A stretch of 62,353 nucleotides of DNA from Acidobacteriota bacterium (GCA_021779935.1 JAJXZT010000030.1:1-62353); one strand, 5' to 3'; shown: positions 53,521 to 62,261, counted from the stretch's first letter. Notes: generated by a model from the letters alone, not told the origin. Numbers and translations: made by a program.

Positions 53521-54195
53521 TCATGGCCAACCAGCGGGCTTGTCTATCCAGCCTTCATGGTTCGGGATGCGACAAGCAATTCTGCCGCTCGCGGTTCGTT
53601 GCCACACAGTTGGAAGTAACTCAGCTACACTGGCACACCCGCCAAGCTTTGTCAGGCAGCCAGTATTGAGTGAGAGAACGCTACGCTTCTTATACGCGGA
53701 CAATGCGGTCCCGAACTCTACGATTCCGTTGGTGTCCAGCGGCGATGAGTCATCCCATGGATGAAGCGAGAACGAATTGCATCCCGGGCAGAAATCGATT
53801 TGGACATGGGCTACGACGTTATAACGATGGTTGACCGTAGTCGTGTAATCCACCATGCTCTCTTGGATCACTCCGTCTTTCGTCCAGAAATACGACCTTA
53901 TCTCCGTGTATGGCACCAAATGAAGCACGGCAAGAACCCGGTTCGATATGAAAACTTCGTATCCACACTCCGAACCGCTACACCCATCCAGTTGTTTGAG
54001 TCGGCTTCCAAAATGCCCTCGAAGTGTAGCAACCGTTGGCGGGGCCCCTTTCTGCTCGGAAAGCTCGTAGGCGGTTCGCACCAGAAACTCAGCGCGCGAG
54101 TCCAGGAGATGGGCGTAGAGATACAAGGAGCCAACTGGTACCCCAAGAATCAGAAAGGCTATGGTTACTCGTTGAATCGCTCGCATCTTTAGCAT
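53521..54195 (-). CDS. Membrane-anchored protein of unknown function
   Basis: 224 residues from ATG 54195 (54186 also possible). One N-terminal membrane helix (RVTIAFLILGVPVGSLYLYAHLL) and then a soluble part with about six cysteines (DGCSGSECGYEV, DFCPGCNSF, NTGCLTKLGGCASV, GRIACRI), so it is probably extracytoplasmic with disulfides. No family recognised. Codon use looks less GC-biased than its neighbours. Confidence 0.6.
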   Translation of the reverse strand: MLKMRAIQRVTIAFLILGVPVGSLYLYAHLLDSRAEFLVRTAYELSEQKGAPPTVATLRGHFGSRLKQLDGCSGSECGYEVFISNRVLAVLHLVPYTEIRSYFWTKDGVIQESMVDYTTTVNHRYNVVAHVQIDFCPGCNSFSLHPWDDSSPLDTNGIVEFGTALSAYKKRSVLSLNTGCLTKLGGCASVAELLPTVWQRTASGRIACRIPNHEGWIDKPAGWP

Positions 54196-54271
54196 TAGAC
54201 ACCGGCGAGTCAATTTCAGAACCCACTGACCGGACTAAAGGCATTATCACGCGTGGGATTACGCCGCCCTC

Positions 54272-54472
54272 TCACTCCTCGAAGATCGACTCTATCGAAA
54301 GCTCAAAAAGCTTGGCCAACTTGAACGCCAGAGGGAGGCTGGGATCAAACCTCCCTGTCTCGATCGCGTTGACCGACTGCCGCGAGACCCCGAGTTTTTC
54401 CGCGAGGTCGGCCTGGCTCCAGCCTCTTTCCGCGCGCAGCACTCGCAGGGAGTTCTTCACCGGTAGCTCCAT
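54272..54472 (-). CDS. Xre-family (YozG-like) helix-turn-helix protein
   Basis: 66 residues, the whole protein is one HTH: MELPVKNSLRVLRAERGWSQ, DLAEKLGVSRQSVNAIETG, PSLPLAFKLAKLFELSIE. This short Xre type is often encoded next to a small membrane protein. Here its start at 54472 overlaps the stop of the upstream membrane-protein gene by 16 bp, so the two are translationally coupled. It probably represses the promoter at 54938-54966. Confidence 0.9.
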   Translation of the reverse strand: MELPVKNSLRVLRAERGWSQADLAEKLGVSRQSVNAIETGRFDPSLPLAFKLAKLFELSIESIFEE

Positions 54473-54912
54473 TGGATCAGCCGAAACGCAATCCCCGTGG
54501 CAACGAAAAAGAGATCCGCGTTCAGCACCGTCAGCGGAAACGGCCTCAAATACACGTTCATAAAGACTCCCGCCACCGCATTCCCCGCCATCGTCACCGC
54601 AAATCCCCAGAGCAGCGCGCGAACCACCAGCGTGCGAACAAACTCGTCCGGCTCGGCCTTCAGATACCGCCCCGCCACCCACACCGCCAGCAGCACCGGG
54701 AGCACGGCGAACGCCGATAGCGTCCCCACCACCAGCGCCGAAGCATGCCCGCCCTGAGTGGTCAGCCGCGAAAGCCACGGAAACACATCGACCAGTGGAT
54801 TAGCTAAGCTTGGAGTGGAAAGGTTCGTCACCACCGTGAGCAGCATTACGCCTCCCATCAGCTGCATCGTGCGACGTTGGAGTGGAGTCAGGTTCTTGTT
54901 GCAAAACGACAT
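54457..54912 (-). CDS. Membrane protein paired with Xre regulator
   Basis: 151 residues from ATG 54912, preceded by GGGAGGAC. Four predicted helices (about 17-31, 54-80, 92-115, 122-145), ending RLIQWSYR. Membrane proteins of this size encoded just before a YozG-like HTH form a recurrent two-gene unit in Bacteria. Its function is unknown; sensing of membrane state or transport is speculative. Confidence 0.75.
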   Translation of the reverse strand: MSFCNKNLTPLQRRTMQLMGGVMLLTVVTNLSTPSLANPLVDVFPWLSRLTTQGGHASALVVGTLSAFAVLPVLLAVWVAGRYLKAEPDEFVRTLVVRALLWGFAVTMAGNAVAGVFMNVYLRPFPLTVLNADLFFVATGIAFRLIQWSYR

Positions 54913-54937
54913 GCAGTCCTCCCGAAATGACAAGTAG

Positions 54938-54966
54938 ACTTTACATGTACTTTTGAAGCGTGTCAA
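54938..54966 (-). promoter_or_regulatory. Sigma-70 promoter of the Xre operon with operator repeats
   Basis: Minus strand TTGACA, 17-bp spacer, TAAAGT, ending 26 bp before the ATG. It is surrounded by AAGTAC/GTACTT units: CAAGTGTACTTG (54964-54975) is an inverted repeat covering the -35, and AAGTACATGTAAAGTCTACTT covers the -10. Good operator candidates for the Xre protein. Confidence 0.7.
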
Positions 54967-55120
54967 GTGTACTTGTCATGTTGCGAGGTTTTGTGCCCTG
55001 CTCTTGTCGCGTGCTGTTCGCGACAGGGTGGGGGTGTTCGTTGCGCCGTCGAGATGCCCTTCGTGGTTAGCTGCTGTTGTTGTTCCCCGACGAACAACGA
55101 CCTGCGACCTTCTGCTTTTC

Positions 55121-55139
55121 AATCCGGCAATTCGAAAAT
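55121..55139. repeat. AATCCGGCAATTCG repeat, copy 2
   Basis: AATCCGGCAATTCGAAAAT, identical to 47495-47513, just 5 bp before the end of the DUF4197 gene. Confidence 0.7.
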
Positions 55140-55144
55140 CTCTT

Positions 55145-55885
55145 CTACTTCTTTCCAAACACCTGCTTCAGCAGCGTCGTCGTTTGTGCTGCTGGATTCG
55201 TCCGTATTTGCTTCTCCTCCTGCCCCAGCATGTAGAAGAGGCCATCGAGAGCCTTGCCCACCACGTAACTATCCAGATTGAAGTTTCGGTTGGAGAGCAA
55301 CGGACCTGCCATCGAATTCTGTGCCACTCGATTGAACTGTGTAATCACGCCCACATTTTCCATCGATTTGTGGATGATCGGCGTGAAGGCCTGCGTCAAC
55401 TCCGCTGAACACGTCTTCTTGAAGTAATCGGTGGCTGCCGTGTCGTCGCCCGATAGAATCTTCCGCGCATCGTCGAAGCTCATCTTCTTGATCGCGTCGA
55501 TAAAGATCGGCTTCGCCGCCGGAGCCGCCTGCTCTGCCGCGCGATTCATCGCCAACTCCAGCGCGTCCAACTGGCCGCCCATGCCCATCATCCGCATTCC
55601 CCTGCCAACCGTCTGCAATTGCCCCGGCAGCAGGATCTTGATGGCTTGGTTCTTGAAGTAGCCGTCGAGTCGTCCGGTAGACGCCACCGCCGTTCCCGTA
55701 CTCTTCGTCAGCGCCTCTTTCAGCCCGCTCGCAATCTTATCGTTGCTCAACGACATGCCTGACAGGTTTGTCGATTGCGTCTTCGATTCAATCTTCTTCC
55801 AAATCTGATCGACCTGCGCCTCCGCCGGCCAGCAAGCTGCCAGCAGTCCGCATGTCAATGTGATCGTCATAACGCTTCGTTTCAT
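55145..55885 (-). CDS. DUF4197-family exported protein
   Basis: 246 residues from ATG 55885 (GAGGAGG upstream), with signal peptide MKRSVMTITLTCGLLAACWP. Hallmarks of DUF4197: IASGLKEALTKSTGTAV, AEQAAPAAKPIFIDAIKKMSFDDARKILSGDDTAATDYFK, and the GLFYMLGQEEKQIRTNPA end. Function of the family is unknown; probably a periplasmic or lipoprotein-like protein. It is 11 bp downstream of tilS and co-directional, so it may be co-transcribed. Confidence 0.9.
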   Translation of the reverse strand: MKRSVMTITLTCGLLAACWPAEAQVDQIWKKIESKTQSTNLSGMSLSNDKIASGLKEALTKSTGTAVASTGRLDGYFKNQAIKILLPGQLQTVGRGMRMMGMGGQLDALELAMNRAAEQAAPAAKPIFIDAIKKMSFDDARKILSGDDTAATDYFKKTCSAELTQAFTPIIHKSMENVGVITQFNRVAQNSMAGPLLSNRNFNLDSYVVGKALDGLFYMLGQEEKQIRTNPAAQTTTLLKQVFGKK

Positions 55886-55896
55886 GGCCAGCCTCC

Positions 55897-57363
55897 TCAC
55901 TCGACAATTTCTTCAATCGTCATTCGTGCTTCGTCATTCGTACTTTGTTCTTCCGCCCCCGGCAGCCCTCTTACCCAGACGATCTTGTCTCCCAGCGTCA
56001 CCACCGGCCAGCGGCCCCTCTCTTCTCGCGGGACACGATATTCCTGGAACAACTCCTTCAGCTTCTCTTCTTTTTTCCGCCCGCGCGCGTGGTAGCGATC
56101 TCCGGGACGCCAGTTCCGCACCGTCAGCACCTGTCCGATCAAGGCTCCACCCAGCGTCGCCGTCTTGTCGTCCGTTTCCACCACCCGCGCCCGCAACGTC
56201 ACGCCCAGCTCCGGAATCTTCACCTCGCCCGGCACCGGCAACGCATACTCGAAATCCACTGCGCCAGTAGCTTCCTTCTTTACGATCTCCAACCATGGCA
56301 CGCCGCCGCGCTCGCGTCCAATCCGAGCCTCGAACCCCGACGCAAGCTGGCACGCACCCACCGCACCACCTTCCACGAACTCCCTCAACTGCTCGATGTG
56401 ATGGAAGTCCAGCGTGACGCCCGCCCGTTGCGCCAGCTCGCGCAACACCCTACGCCTTAGCGCCACCGCCAGCTTATTGACTTCCTCCACACCAACTCGA
56501 AACTTGAAACTCGAAACTTGAAACTGCTTTCCAACTTCTTCCACTGGTGTCCCATATCTGCCATCCTTTGGCAGATATGGGTCTTTTGCAGTTTTCTCTC
56601 GAAACTCGAAACTTGAAACTCGAAACTGTCGTTCTACCTCTTCCGCCCACCACGCTTCTTCCTCTCGGGCAATCTCCGCTGTCTCCGCCAGCACCTGCCG
56701 GATGTTCGGATTGAAATCCCGCTCCAGCAGCGGCAGCAGTTCATGTCGCACGCGATTCCTCATGTACTCCCGGTCCTGATTGGTCGCGTCCTCACGCCAA
56801 TCCTGCCCGATACTGGATAGATATGTTTCAATCTCCTTGCGCGACGTTCCCAGCAACGGACGCACGATATGCGCCTCCGCCACGCTTTCCTTCGACACGT
56901 GACGGTAAATCCCCGCCAGTCCACGCGTGCCCGCCCCGCGCAACAGACGCAGCAGGACGGTTTCCGCCTGGTCGTCGCGTGTATGCGCCGTGGCGATCTT
57001 GTCCAGTGTGTGATTGGAAATCAGTTCCCGAAAGTATTCGTAACGCAGCGCCCGTCCCGCCGCTTCAATCCCCAGCCCGTTTTCTTTTGCGTGCGCCGGA
57101 ACATCGACATTCGTCGTATGGAAGTCCAGCCCCAGCTTCGCAGCCAACCGTTCGACAAACCGCTGATCCTCGTCCGCCGCTTCGCCGCGGATGCCGTGAT
57201 GCACATGCACCACGTTCACCACCACGCCAAGTTCGTCGCGCAGTGCATGGATCGCATGCAGCAGAGCCACCGAATCCGCTCCACCCGAAACGGCAATCCC
57301 CACCCGCTCGCCCGCGCGCAGCAGTTTGTGTTCGCGAATGTATTTCAGCAGCTTCTTCAGCAC
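55897..57363 (-). CDS. tilS: tRNA(Ile)-lysidine synthetase TilS with in-frame repeat insertion
   Basis: 488 residues, starting at GTG 57363. N-terminal PP-loop AVSGGADSVALLHA, then HxHG (VHVHHGIRGEAADEDQ), TAHTRDDQAETVLLRLLRGAG, as in TilS. It converts C34 of tRNA(Ile2) to lysidine and is essential in most bacteria. Between residues ~245 and 290 the chain carries two copies of EEV-x-(R/K)QF(R/Q)VSSF(E/K)FR, encoded by dispersed GAAACTCGAAAC repeats with a palindrome between them. The reading frame is kept, so the enzyme may stay active. C-terminal TilS domain is complete. Confidence 0.93.
   Translation of the reverse strand: MLKKLLKYIREHKLLRAGERVGIAVSGGADSVALLHAIHALRDELGVVVNVVHVHHGIRGEAADEDQRFVERLAAKLGLDFHTTNVDVPAHAKENGLGIEAAGRALRYEYFRELISNHTLDKIATAHTRDDQAETVLLRLLRGAGTRGLAGIYRHVSKESVAEAHIVRPLLGTSRKEIETYLSSIGQDWREDATNQDREYMRNRVRHELLPLLERDFNPNIRQVLAETAEIAREEEAWWAEEVERQFRVSSFEFREKTAKDPYLPKDGRYGTPVEEVGKQFQVSSFKFRVGVEEVNKLAVALRRRVLRELAQRAGVTLDFHHIEQLREFVEGGAVGACQLASGFEARIGRERGGVPWLEIVKKEATGAVDFEYALPVPGEVKIPELGVTLRARVVETDDKTATLGGALIGQVLTVRNWRPGDRYHARGRKKEEKLKELFQEYRVPREERGRWPVVTLGDKIVWVRGLPGAEEQSTNDEARMTIEEIVE
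56493..56636. repeat. Repeat cassette inside tilS
   Basis: Copy A (56493-56532) and copy B (56597-56628) of a GAAACTCGAAACTTG repeat flank the perfect inverted repeat CCCATATCTGCC / GGCAGATATGGG (56551-56581, 7-base loop). 56503-56532 matches 38677-38706 exactly over 30 bp. Confidence 0.85.
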
Positions 57364-57500
57364 GGAACTATCGTACTAGACGGCGCAGTATCGTCACGGT
57401 AACGGTTCGTTTGGGAGGCATGGCCGCGGTGATACACCCCAGGTACTACTTAGCCAACACAAACAGTTACTCCCCCGCCACTCGTTACCATTCAGTTAAA

Positions 57501-58256
57501 TCAGTTGATTCGTGCCGTTCTCATTGACTCAAACAGGTCAGGATCGCTCTGCCGCAGCCTTTGCAGCATGTCGCGCCATAGCGGTTCGAGGAACGGAATT
57601 TTTTCTATCTCCCGCTTCGCTGTCAGCGCATGTTCCATCCTGATCGCCAGTGGAGTTTTCCCTGTAGCCTGCGCGGCCGCACAAACAGAGAGGTTGCGAG
57701 CAACCATTCCCTCCAGCAATATCATTGTCACCGTTGCCAGTTGAATATTCGGCGCGATCGTCACCGCGCCATGATTCGGCAGAATTGCCGCGCGATATTT
57801 TCCCAGCTTGCGCGCCAGTGGAAGCACCCGGTTCTCCGTCGCCGCAATCCCCTCGTAATCTTCCTCGACAATCCCCACTTCTCCCGCCAGCAAACAGCTC
57901 TCCTGGTCGTAGATGTCCGGTACTTCACGGAAACAACTCCATGTCACAGTCGCCGGTGGATGCGTGTGCGCGACGGCCTTTGCATGCGGGTTTTCGCGAT
58001 GAATGATGCCGTGGAGAGCGATTGTTTCATTCACATATGGCGATACGTCTGGATGATGTTCGATGACGGTTCCGTCGTAGAGCACCGTCAAAATATCGGA
58101 CGGCGTCAACGTCGCGAACGACGGGCCGAAGCGGTTGACCAGCATGCGGTCATTACCAATGGCAATACTGAGGTGCCCGGCATTGGCGACGCTCAGTCCG
58201 GCGCGAAAGAGGATTCGCGCGGCGCAACACAGCTCGTACTTCAAGGACTCCGACAC
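57501..58256 (-). CDS. Class II aldolase/adducin-family protein
   Basis: 251 residues, starting at GTG 58256 with GGAGGT upstream. The family zinc ligands are visible: VAHTHPPATVTW (HxH) and a third His in LPNHGAVTIAP; the N-terminal VANAGHLSIAIG corresponds to the usual SGNxS/xG phosphate-binding loop, with Ala in place of Gly. Substrates in the family are phosphorylated sugars such as fuculose-1-P or ribulose-5-P. No sugar operon is nearby, so the substrate is unknown. Confidence 0.85.
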   Translation of the reverse strand: MSESLKYELCCAARILFRAGLSVANAGHLSIAIGNDRMLVNRFGPSFATLTPSDILTVLYDGTVIEHHPDVSPYVNETIALHGIIHRENPHAKAVAHTHPPATVTWSCFREVPDIYDQESCLLAGEVGIVEEDYEGIAATENRVLPLARKLGKYRAAILPNHGAVTIAPNIQLATVTMILLEGMVARNLSVCAAAQATGKTPLAIRMEHALTAKREIEKIPFLEPLWRDMLQRLRQSDPDLFESMRTARIN

Positions 58257-58347
58257 TCGCTACCTCCGTGAATCATCGACGCGCGTTGTTATACGCTAAA
58301 TCTTCCGCGCGCGCCAACCGTAATCGGAGGTGCGGGTTGCGCCGAGC

Positions 58348-58464
58348 CTATCCGGCGCTCTCAGCCAGAAGCAGGATGAGTGCCAGCAGCGCCAGCATGA
58401 TCACCACCCAGTTCGTCGGATCGAGTGTTATAGGCCTCATCAAAGGAAGGTGCTTATGCAACAT
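58348..58464 (-). CDS. Tiny single-TM protein (38 residues), second of tandem pair
   Basis: A 38-residue ORF with a strong Shine-Dalgarno (AAGGAGGATTCT before the ATG). Sequence: a short basic N-terminus (MLHKHLPLMRP), then LDPTNWVVIMLALLALILLL and AESAG. The membrane helix is preceded by the D-x-T-x-W pattern also present in the neighbouring 31-residue ORF. Too short for standard gene callers. Tandem arrangement and both ribosome sites make real genes likely. Confidence 0.65.
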   Translation of the reverse strand: MLHKHLPLMRPITLDPTNWVVIMLALLALILLLAESAG

Positions 58465-58517
58465 AGAATCCTCCTTCCCCCTCGCTCACGCATGCAATCG
58501 CCTGATGTACACCGTAC

Positions 58518-58613
58518 TCACGCCGATTGCAGCATCAACAGGAGCAGCACAACCATTCCAAGCGCGACCACCAGCCACACGGTCGCATCCAGAACTTTTT
58601 CGCTGCGCTTCAT
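58518..58613 (-). CDS. Tiny single-TM protein (31 residues), first of tandem pair
   Basis: A 31-residue ORF from ATG 58613 with AGGAGG five bases upstream. It reads MKRSEKVLDATVWLVVALGM, then VVLLLLMLQSA. The LDxTxW motif, helix length and (E/Q)SA ending match the 38-residue protein 53 bp downstream. It is a single-pass membrane peptide with a short charged cytoplasmic end. No known family (KdpF, CydX and similar do not fit). Confidence 0.65.
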   Translation of the reverse strand: MKRSEKVLDATVWLVVALGMVVLLLLMLQSA

Positions 58614-58775
58614 GGAGCCTCCTCGGAACTTGCGAACATCGTGCAACCCATGGACGGCCCAACCCAGAGGGCGGAAGTTCTCTAACAAAATGCTACTCGG
58701 TGCCGTGTCCGCTGTCAGTGATAACCCGAAGCGCAGGCCTAAAAACGGACGGCGCAGCCGAAGCCGCCGCCCATG

Positions 58776-60815
58776 CTACTTCGCCAGATGATCCCACTCG
58801 TGCTCGCCGCGCATTATCACCGCCGGCATATCCTGCGGCAGCAGGAACCGTTGCTTCACCAGTTCGAGCGCGGATTCCGTGTACAGGCCCAGGTATTGCT
58901 CGCGATCACGGTAGCGTTCGGCAATTGATAAACGCGGATCGCCGTTCTTCTCGCGTTCCGCGCGCGTGCGGGCAAAGGGAATGAACGAGCCAAGAAAACT
59001 CAGGCGGAATGTTGGCGCGCCGATGGACGGACTGCGAAGATTCCATCCGGTATATGTCGCCAACGGGACGGCCATCTCCGGGATGCGCACACCGCCGCGG
59101 TCGTTGCCGTCGGCATCTACCTGCGGAACGAAATTCACGAACGGCTTGCCGACGACTGGCGGTTCTTTGGTGATGATTCCCTTTGTCCACCACTCGGGAC
59201 CGTAGTCTACGTGGTAGGCGTGGTTGAACTCGTGCGGAAGATTCACGCCGGGAATCTTCGGAAACGCGAGCTTGTCGAGCGGCACCAATCCGCCATCGGC
59301 GAGACGGGGATAGGTGCTCGGCGGAGGCGCGATTTCGTCGACGACCCACTCGCGCATGTCGGTGATGAGTGCGCGCCACAGCCACTGCACCGGGTTCGGA
59401 TTCGGCAGGTTCTGTCCGCGCAGGTCCGGCAAATTCATCTGCTGCGGCGGGAAGGGCACGCTGAAGTGTTCGAGTCCGGCGAGGAAGTAGATGCGTACGT
59501 TGTCTGGAATCTTCGCGTCACGCGTGCCGTCAGGCGAAGTATGTATCAGCGAGGCGGCGCGTCCCCAATATTCATACGATGTGTTCGAATAGAAGATCTT
59601 CGGCGCCGTTTTGCCGGCGAATGCCTGGTCGAGCAGTCCGGCGGTCTGACCGGTCAGCGGATCGGTCTCCGGCAGATCGGTGAATGGGAACAAATCGGTC
59701 GGGAAGAAGAGCGTGTTGAAGGGCTGCGCATCGCGAGAGGCCTGGGCAAAGCGATGGTTGAAACTGCCGCGTCCGGCCCCGGCGACGTGAGGCATCACGC
59801 CATCGAGCACCTGTCGGCCATCTTCATCGGCGTTGAATCCCTGCCAGACGAAGTGGCGCAGGAATCGCGCTGACTGCGAGATGCCGAGCGAGATTGCATA
59901 CTTCACCGGTGCGATAGACGCGCTGTCGTACTTCTCCCACGAAACGAAGTCGCGCACGGCGGCCAAACCGAGCCCGGAGACCACCGGGTTCTGCGCCACG
60001 TACACCAGTTCGTAGATGCGGCCCGGCTCGAAGCCTTTCGCCAGATAGAGCGTACGGTTGTCGGGCACCAGCTTGCCATCGACTTCGCGCGAGAAGCTCC
60101 ACTCCGAGCGCGGAATCACCTGGCGCTGGCCGAGCGGCGAGTCGCGCACGGTGAGCACGTTCAGCGGGCTCGCCGGATCGGAGACCGGATAACTGGTGCC
60201 GCCGATGGTGCCGACAATCACGTGTCCCAGCGGAATATCCGTCTGACGCTCGGCCGGAGTGTAATCGGTGCGAACCAGTCCTGTGATGGGACCGTTGGGA
60301 CCACGCGCAATGGGGGCGTAGAGTCGCACAACATCGGGCTTCTCCGGCACATCCCACTGCCAGCCGAGCCATGCGAGCGTGTATCCGTTGTTCAGTAGAA
60401 ATCCGTCGCCGAAATCCTTGGTGCTGCTGAGCGCGGCGTTGTCGCCCTCAACGATGCGGAGGATGCTTCCGCGTCCGCCGCGATTCGGAATCTCCAGCAG
60501 CAGCGTGTTATTGCCCTTCGCCATGTTGACCGGACGAAGCAGGAAAAGATCGGCGGAGAACTCGACTTCACCTTGGGCGTTGCGCGGCGCCAGGTCGAGA
60601 TCGACGATCTGACGGTTGTGCAGGTTCTTCGGATCGACGGCGAAGAAGACCTTCGCTTCGATCTTCTCGTAGGGACCGGCAAGCCCGAAGGAATGTCCGT
60701 TGGCGACAACGACGCGCGACTTGATCTCAATGCGCGTGACTCGCGCGAAAGACGCGGAGAGCGACGCAAGGACAGCGAGCAGGAGACAAACGGTGCGTTT
60801 CATAAACGGACGCAT
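58776..60815 (-). CDS. Exported alpha/beta-hydrolase-domain protein
   Basis: 679 residues; ATG at 60815, or 60803 for a tighter signal peptide (MKRTVCLLLAVLASLSASFA). It belongs to the large alpha/beta hydrolase-domain proteins common in Acidobacteriota: EIPNRGGRGSI, IGGTSYPVSDPASPLNVL, VRDFVSWEK, and the nucleophile region YAISLGISQSARFLRHFVWQ (Gly-x-Ser-x-Ser/Ala). The C-terminus ends in MRGEHEWDHLAK. Substrate unknown, probably an ester or carbohydrate-linked compound in the periplasm. Starts divergently from the next gene. Confidence 0.82.
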   Translation of the reverse strand: MRPFMKRTVCLLLAVLASLSASFARVTRIEIKSRVVVANGHSFGLAGPYEKIEAKVFFAVDPKNLHNRQIVDLDLAPRNAQGEVEFSADLFLLRPVNMAKGNNTLLLEIPNRGGRGSILRIVEGDNAALSSTKDFGDGFLLNNGYTLAWLGWQWDVPEKPDVVRLYAPIARGPNGPITGLVRTDYTPAERQTDIPLGHVIVGTIGGTSYPVSDPASPLNVLTVRDSPLGQRQVIPRSEWSFSREVDGKLVPDNRTLYLAKGFEPGRIYELVYVAQNPVVSGLGLAAVRDFVSWEKYDSASIAPVKYAISLGISQSARFLRHFVWQGFNADEDGRQVLDGVMPHVAGAGRGSFNHRFAQASRDAQPFNTLFFPTDLFPFTDLPETDPLTGQTAGLLDQAFAGKTAPKIFYSNTSYEYWGRAASLIHTSPDGTRDAKIPDNVRIYFLAGLEHFSVPFPPQQMNLPDLRGQNLPNPNPVQWLWRALITDMREWVVDEIAPPPSTYPRLADGGLVPLDKLAFPKIPGVNLPHEFNHAYHVDYGPEWWTKGIITKEPPVVGKPFVNFVPQVDADGNDRGGVRIPEMAVPLATYTGWNLRSPSIGAPTFRLSFLGSFIPFARTRAEREKNGDPRLSIAERYRDREQYLGLYTESALELVKQRFLLPQDMPAVIMRGEHEWDHLAK

Positions 60816-60977
60816 TATGCACGAAAGAGGTCGCGAATAGAAGAGACCCGTCCGCTCTCACACGGCCATCACAAATTGCTTGTGAGGGAGCCGAAGCAAT
60901 GCTACAACTCTGCGATCACAAGTTGGCGAACGCGGCCCAAAGCGCACTGGTATTTCAGTCAGCTAACTGGAGTCGAT

Positions 60978-62039
60978 ATGTGGGACAACTTTATCGGTCA
61001 GCAGATTCGCCGTTGCAATCGCAATCTGCTCTTTGTGAACCTTGTGCTCCTTGCAGCGATGGTCGTTTATGCGGGCTTCAATCGTCGCTATCTCGCCAAT
61101 TTCCTCATGGGCACCACCAACATCTCCAGCGATCAACTGGCCGCTCTGCACGACCCCGGCCAGCGCTTCCGGTACTTCGTGCACGTCCACGGAGACAAGT
61201 CCGTTCCGACCGGGATTCAGTCGGTGGAGCAGACGCTGGACGAGTCCTCCCAGCAGGTGGAGTCGGAGGAAACGACGGCCGACTACGTCGCCGTTGAAGT
61301 CGGCCAAAAGCTTCTCCTTGTCAAGGCGCCGCTGCATTCGACGGGAGCGGATTTTTCCGGCGCGCTGGAGCCGATTCCTTCCGACGTGTACGACCAGACG
61401 ATCGCTCCCGTGCTCAAGCAGGACCCGACGCTGCAAAGCGCGTTCATTCCCGCGATGCTCGACGCCTCCGATTACCGGACCGAAGGTTACTGGACGCTGG
61501 GCATCGGTATTCCACTGCTTCTCCTGGTCGGGTGGAACCTGAAGAAGTGGAACGAGCGCAGGGCGGATTACTCGGCGACTGCGATCTACAAGCGCATCGC
61601 CGCATTCGGAATGCCGGAGACGGTAGCGCAGGAAATCGATACGAGCCTGAAGATGATCCCCCTTGAGAAGATCGGACAAGCGCATGTCAGCGGGCCGTGG
61701 CTGTTCATGCCGTGGATGTTTTCCATGGTCGTCTTCCATGTGCCGGACATCGTGTGGACCTATCCGAAGATCACGAAGCAGAGGGTGTACTTCATCCCCG
61801 TCGGAAAGTCGTACGCAACGGTCATCCGCGATCGCTTCCGCTACTCGTACGAGGTCAACGGCAAGAAGAAGAATGCCGGGGTGCTGCTGAACTATATCTC
61901 GCAGCAGGTACCCTGGGCGCCCGCGGGCTTCACGCAGGAGCTGGAATCGCTCTGGCTCAAGCATCCCGAGGACGTGATCGCCGCGGTCGAGGAGCGCAAG
62001 GCGAACTACGGAAAGCAGGGCGGAACGGCAACAACATAA
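60978..62039 (+). CDS. Membrane protein of unknown function
   Basis: 353 residues from ATG 60978 (GGAG upstream). A helix near the N-terminus (LLFVNLVLLAAMVVYAGF), a soluble segment of about 130 residues with acidic stretches (TLDESSQQVESEETTADY), a second helix (WTLGIGIPLLLLVGWNL), and a third (LFMPWMFSMVVFH) followed by a basic C-terminal domain. No family recognised. Confidence 0.65.
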   Translation: MWDNFIGQQIRRCNRNLLFVNLVLLAAMVVYAGFNRRYLANFLMGTTNISSDQLAALHDPGQRFRYFVHVHGDKSVPTGIQSVEQTLDESSQQVESEETTADYVAVEVGQKLLLVKAPLHSTGADFSGALEPIPSDVYDQTIAPVLKQDPTLQSAFIPAMLDASDYRTEGYWTLGIGIPLLLLVGWNLKKWNERRADYSATAIYKRIAAFGMPETVAQEIDTSLKMIPLEKIGQAHVSGPWLFMPWMFSMVVFHVPDIVWTYPKITKQRVYFIPVGKSYATVIRDRFRYSYEVNGKKKNAGVLLNYISQQVPWAPAGFTQELESLWLKHPEDVIAAVEERKANYGKQGGTATT

Positions 62040-62111
62040 CTCTATCTGCCTGGGATGTGTCCGTGCGGTGCCCTACTGCGGGTACCCCTCCCCCCATTTA
62101 CAAATTATCTG

Positions 62112-62154
62112 TTTTCTAATATTTACGGGTTCTTATTCTGTAAATATCAGAAAA
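62112..62154. repeat. Long AT-rich hairpin
   Basis: TTTTCT-a-ATATTTAC, 13-base loop, GTAAATAT-c-AGAAAA: 14 paired bases with one A.C mismatch. Possibly a transposon-end, terminator or recombination remnant. Confidence 0.6.
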
Positions 62155-62223
62155 TAAAGGGCCATTTTTTTAGATATCAGAAACAAAAGCACTTAGCTAT
62201 TAGCTCTTGGCTTTTGGCCAAAA

Positions 62224-62261
62224 CGACAAAGCCCGCGCGGGGCGGGCTTGAATGTTTTGTC
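62224..62261 (+). terminator. Probable terminator/hairpin
   Basis: AAGCCCGC/GCGGGCTT inner stem with an outer CGACAAA/TTTTGTCG pairing. Strong hairpin, ended by TTTTG. It could terminate transcription coming from the gene at 60978. Confidence 0.55.

Noticed and set aside
54473-54778. N-terminal extension of the Xre protein (Gly/Ala-rich, about 100 residues)
   Set aside because: It is the wrong frame of the upstream membrane protein; the HTH starts at ATG 54472.
56493-56636. Repeats in tilS as a CRISPR array
   Set aside because: Copies are few, of simple sequence, translated in frame, with no spacers of constant length and no cas genes.
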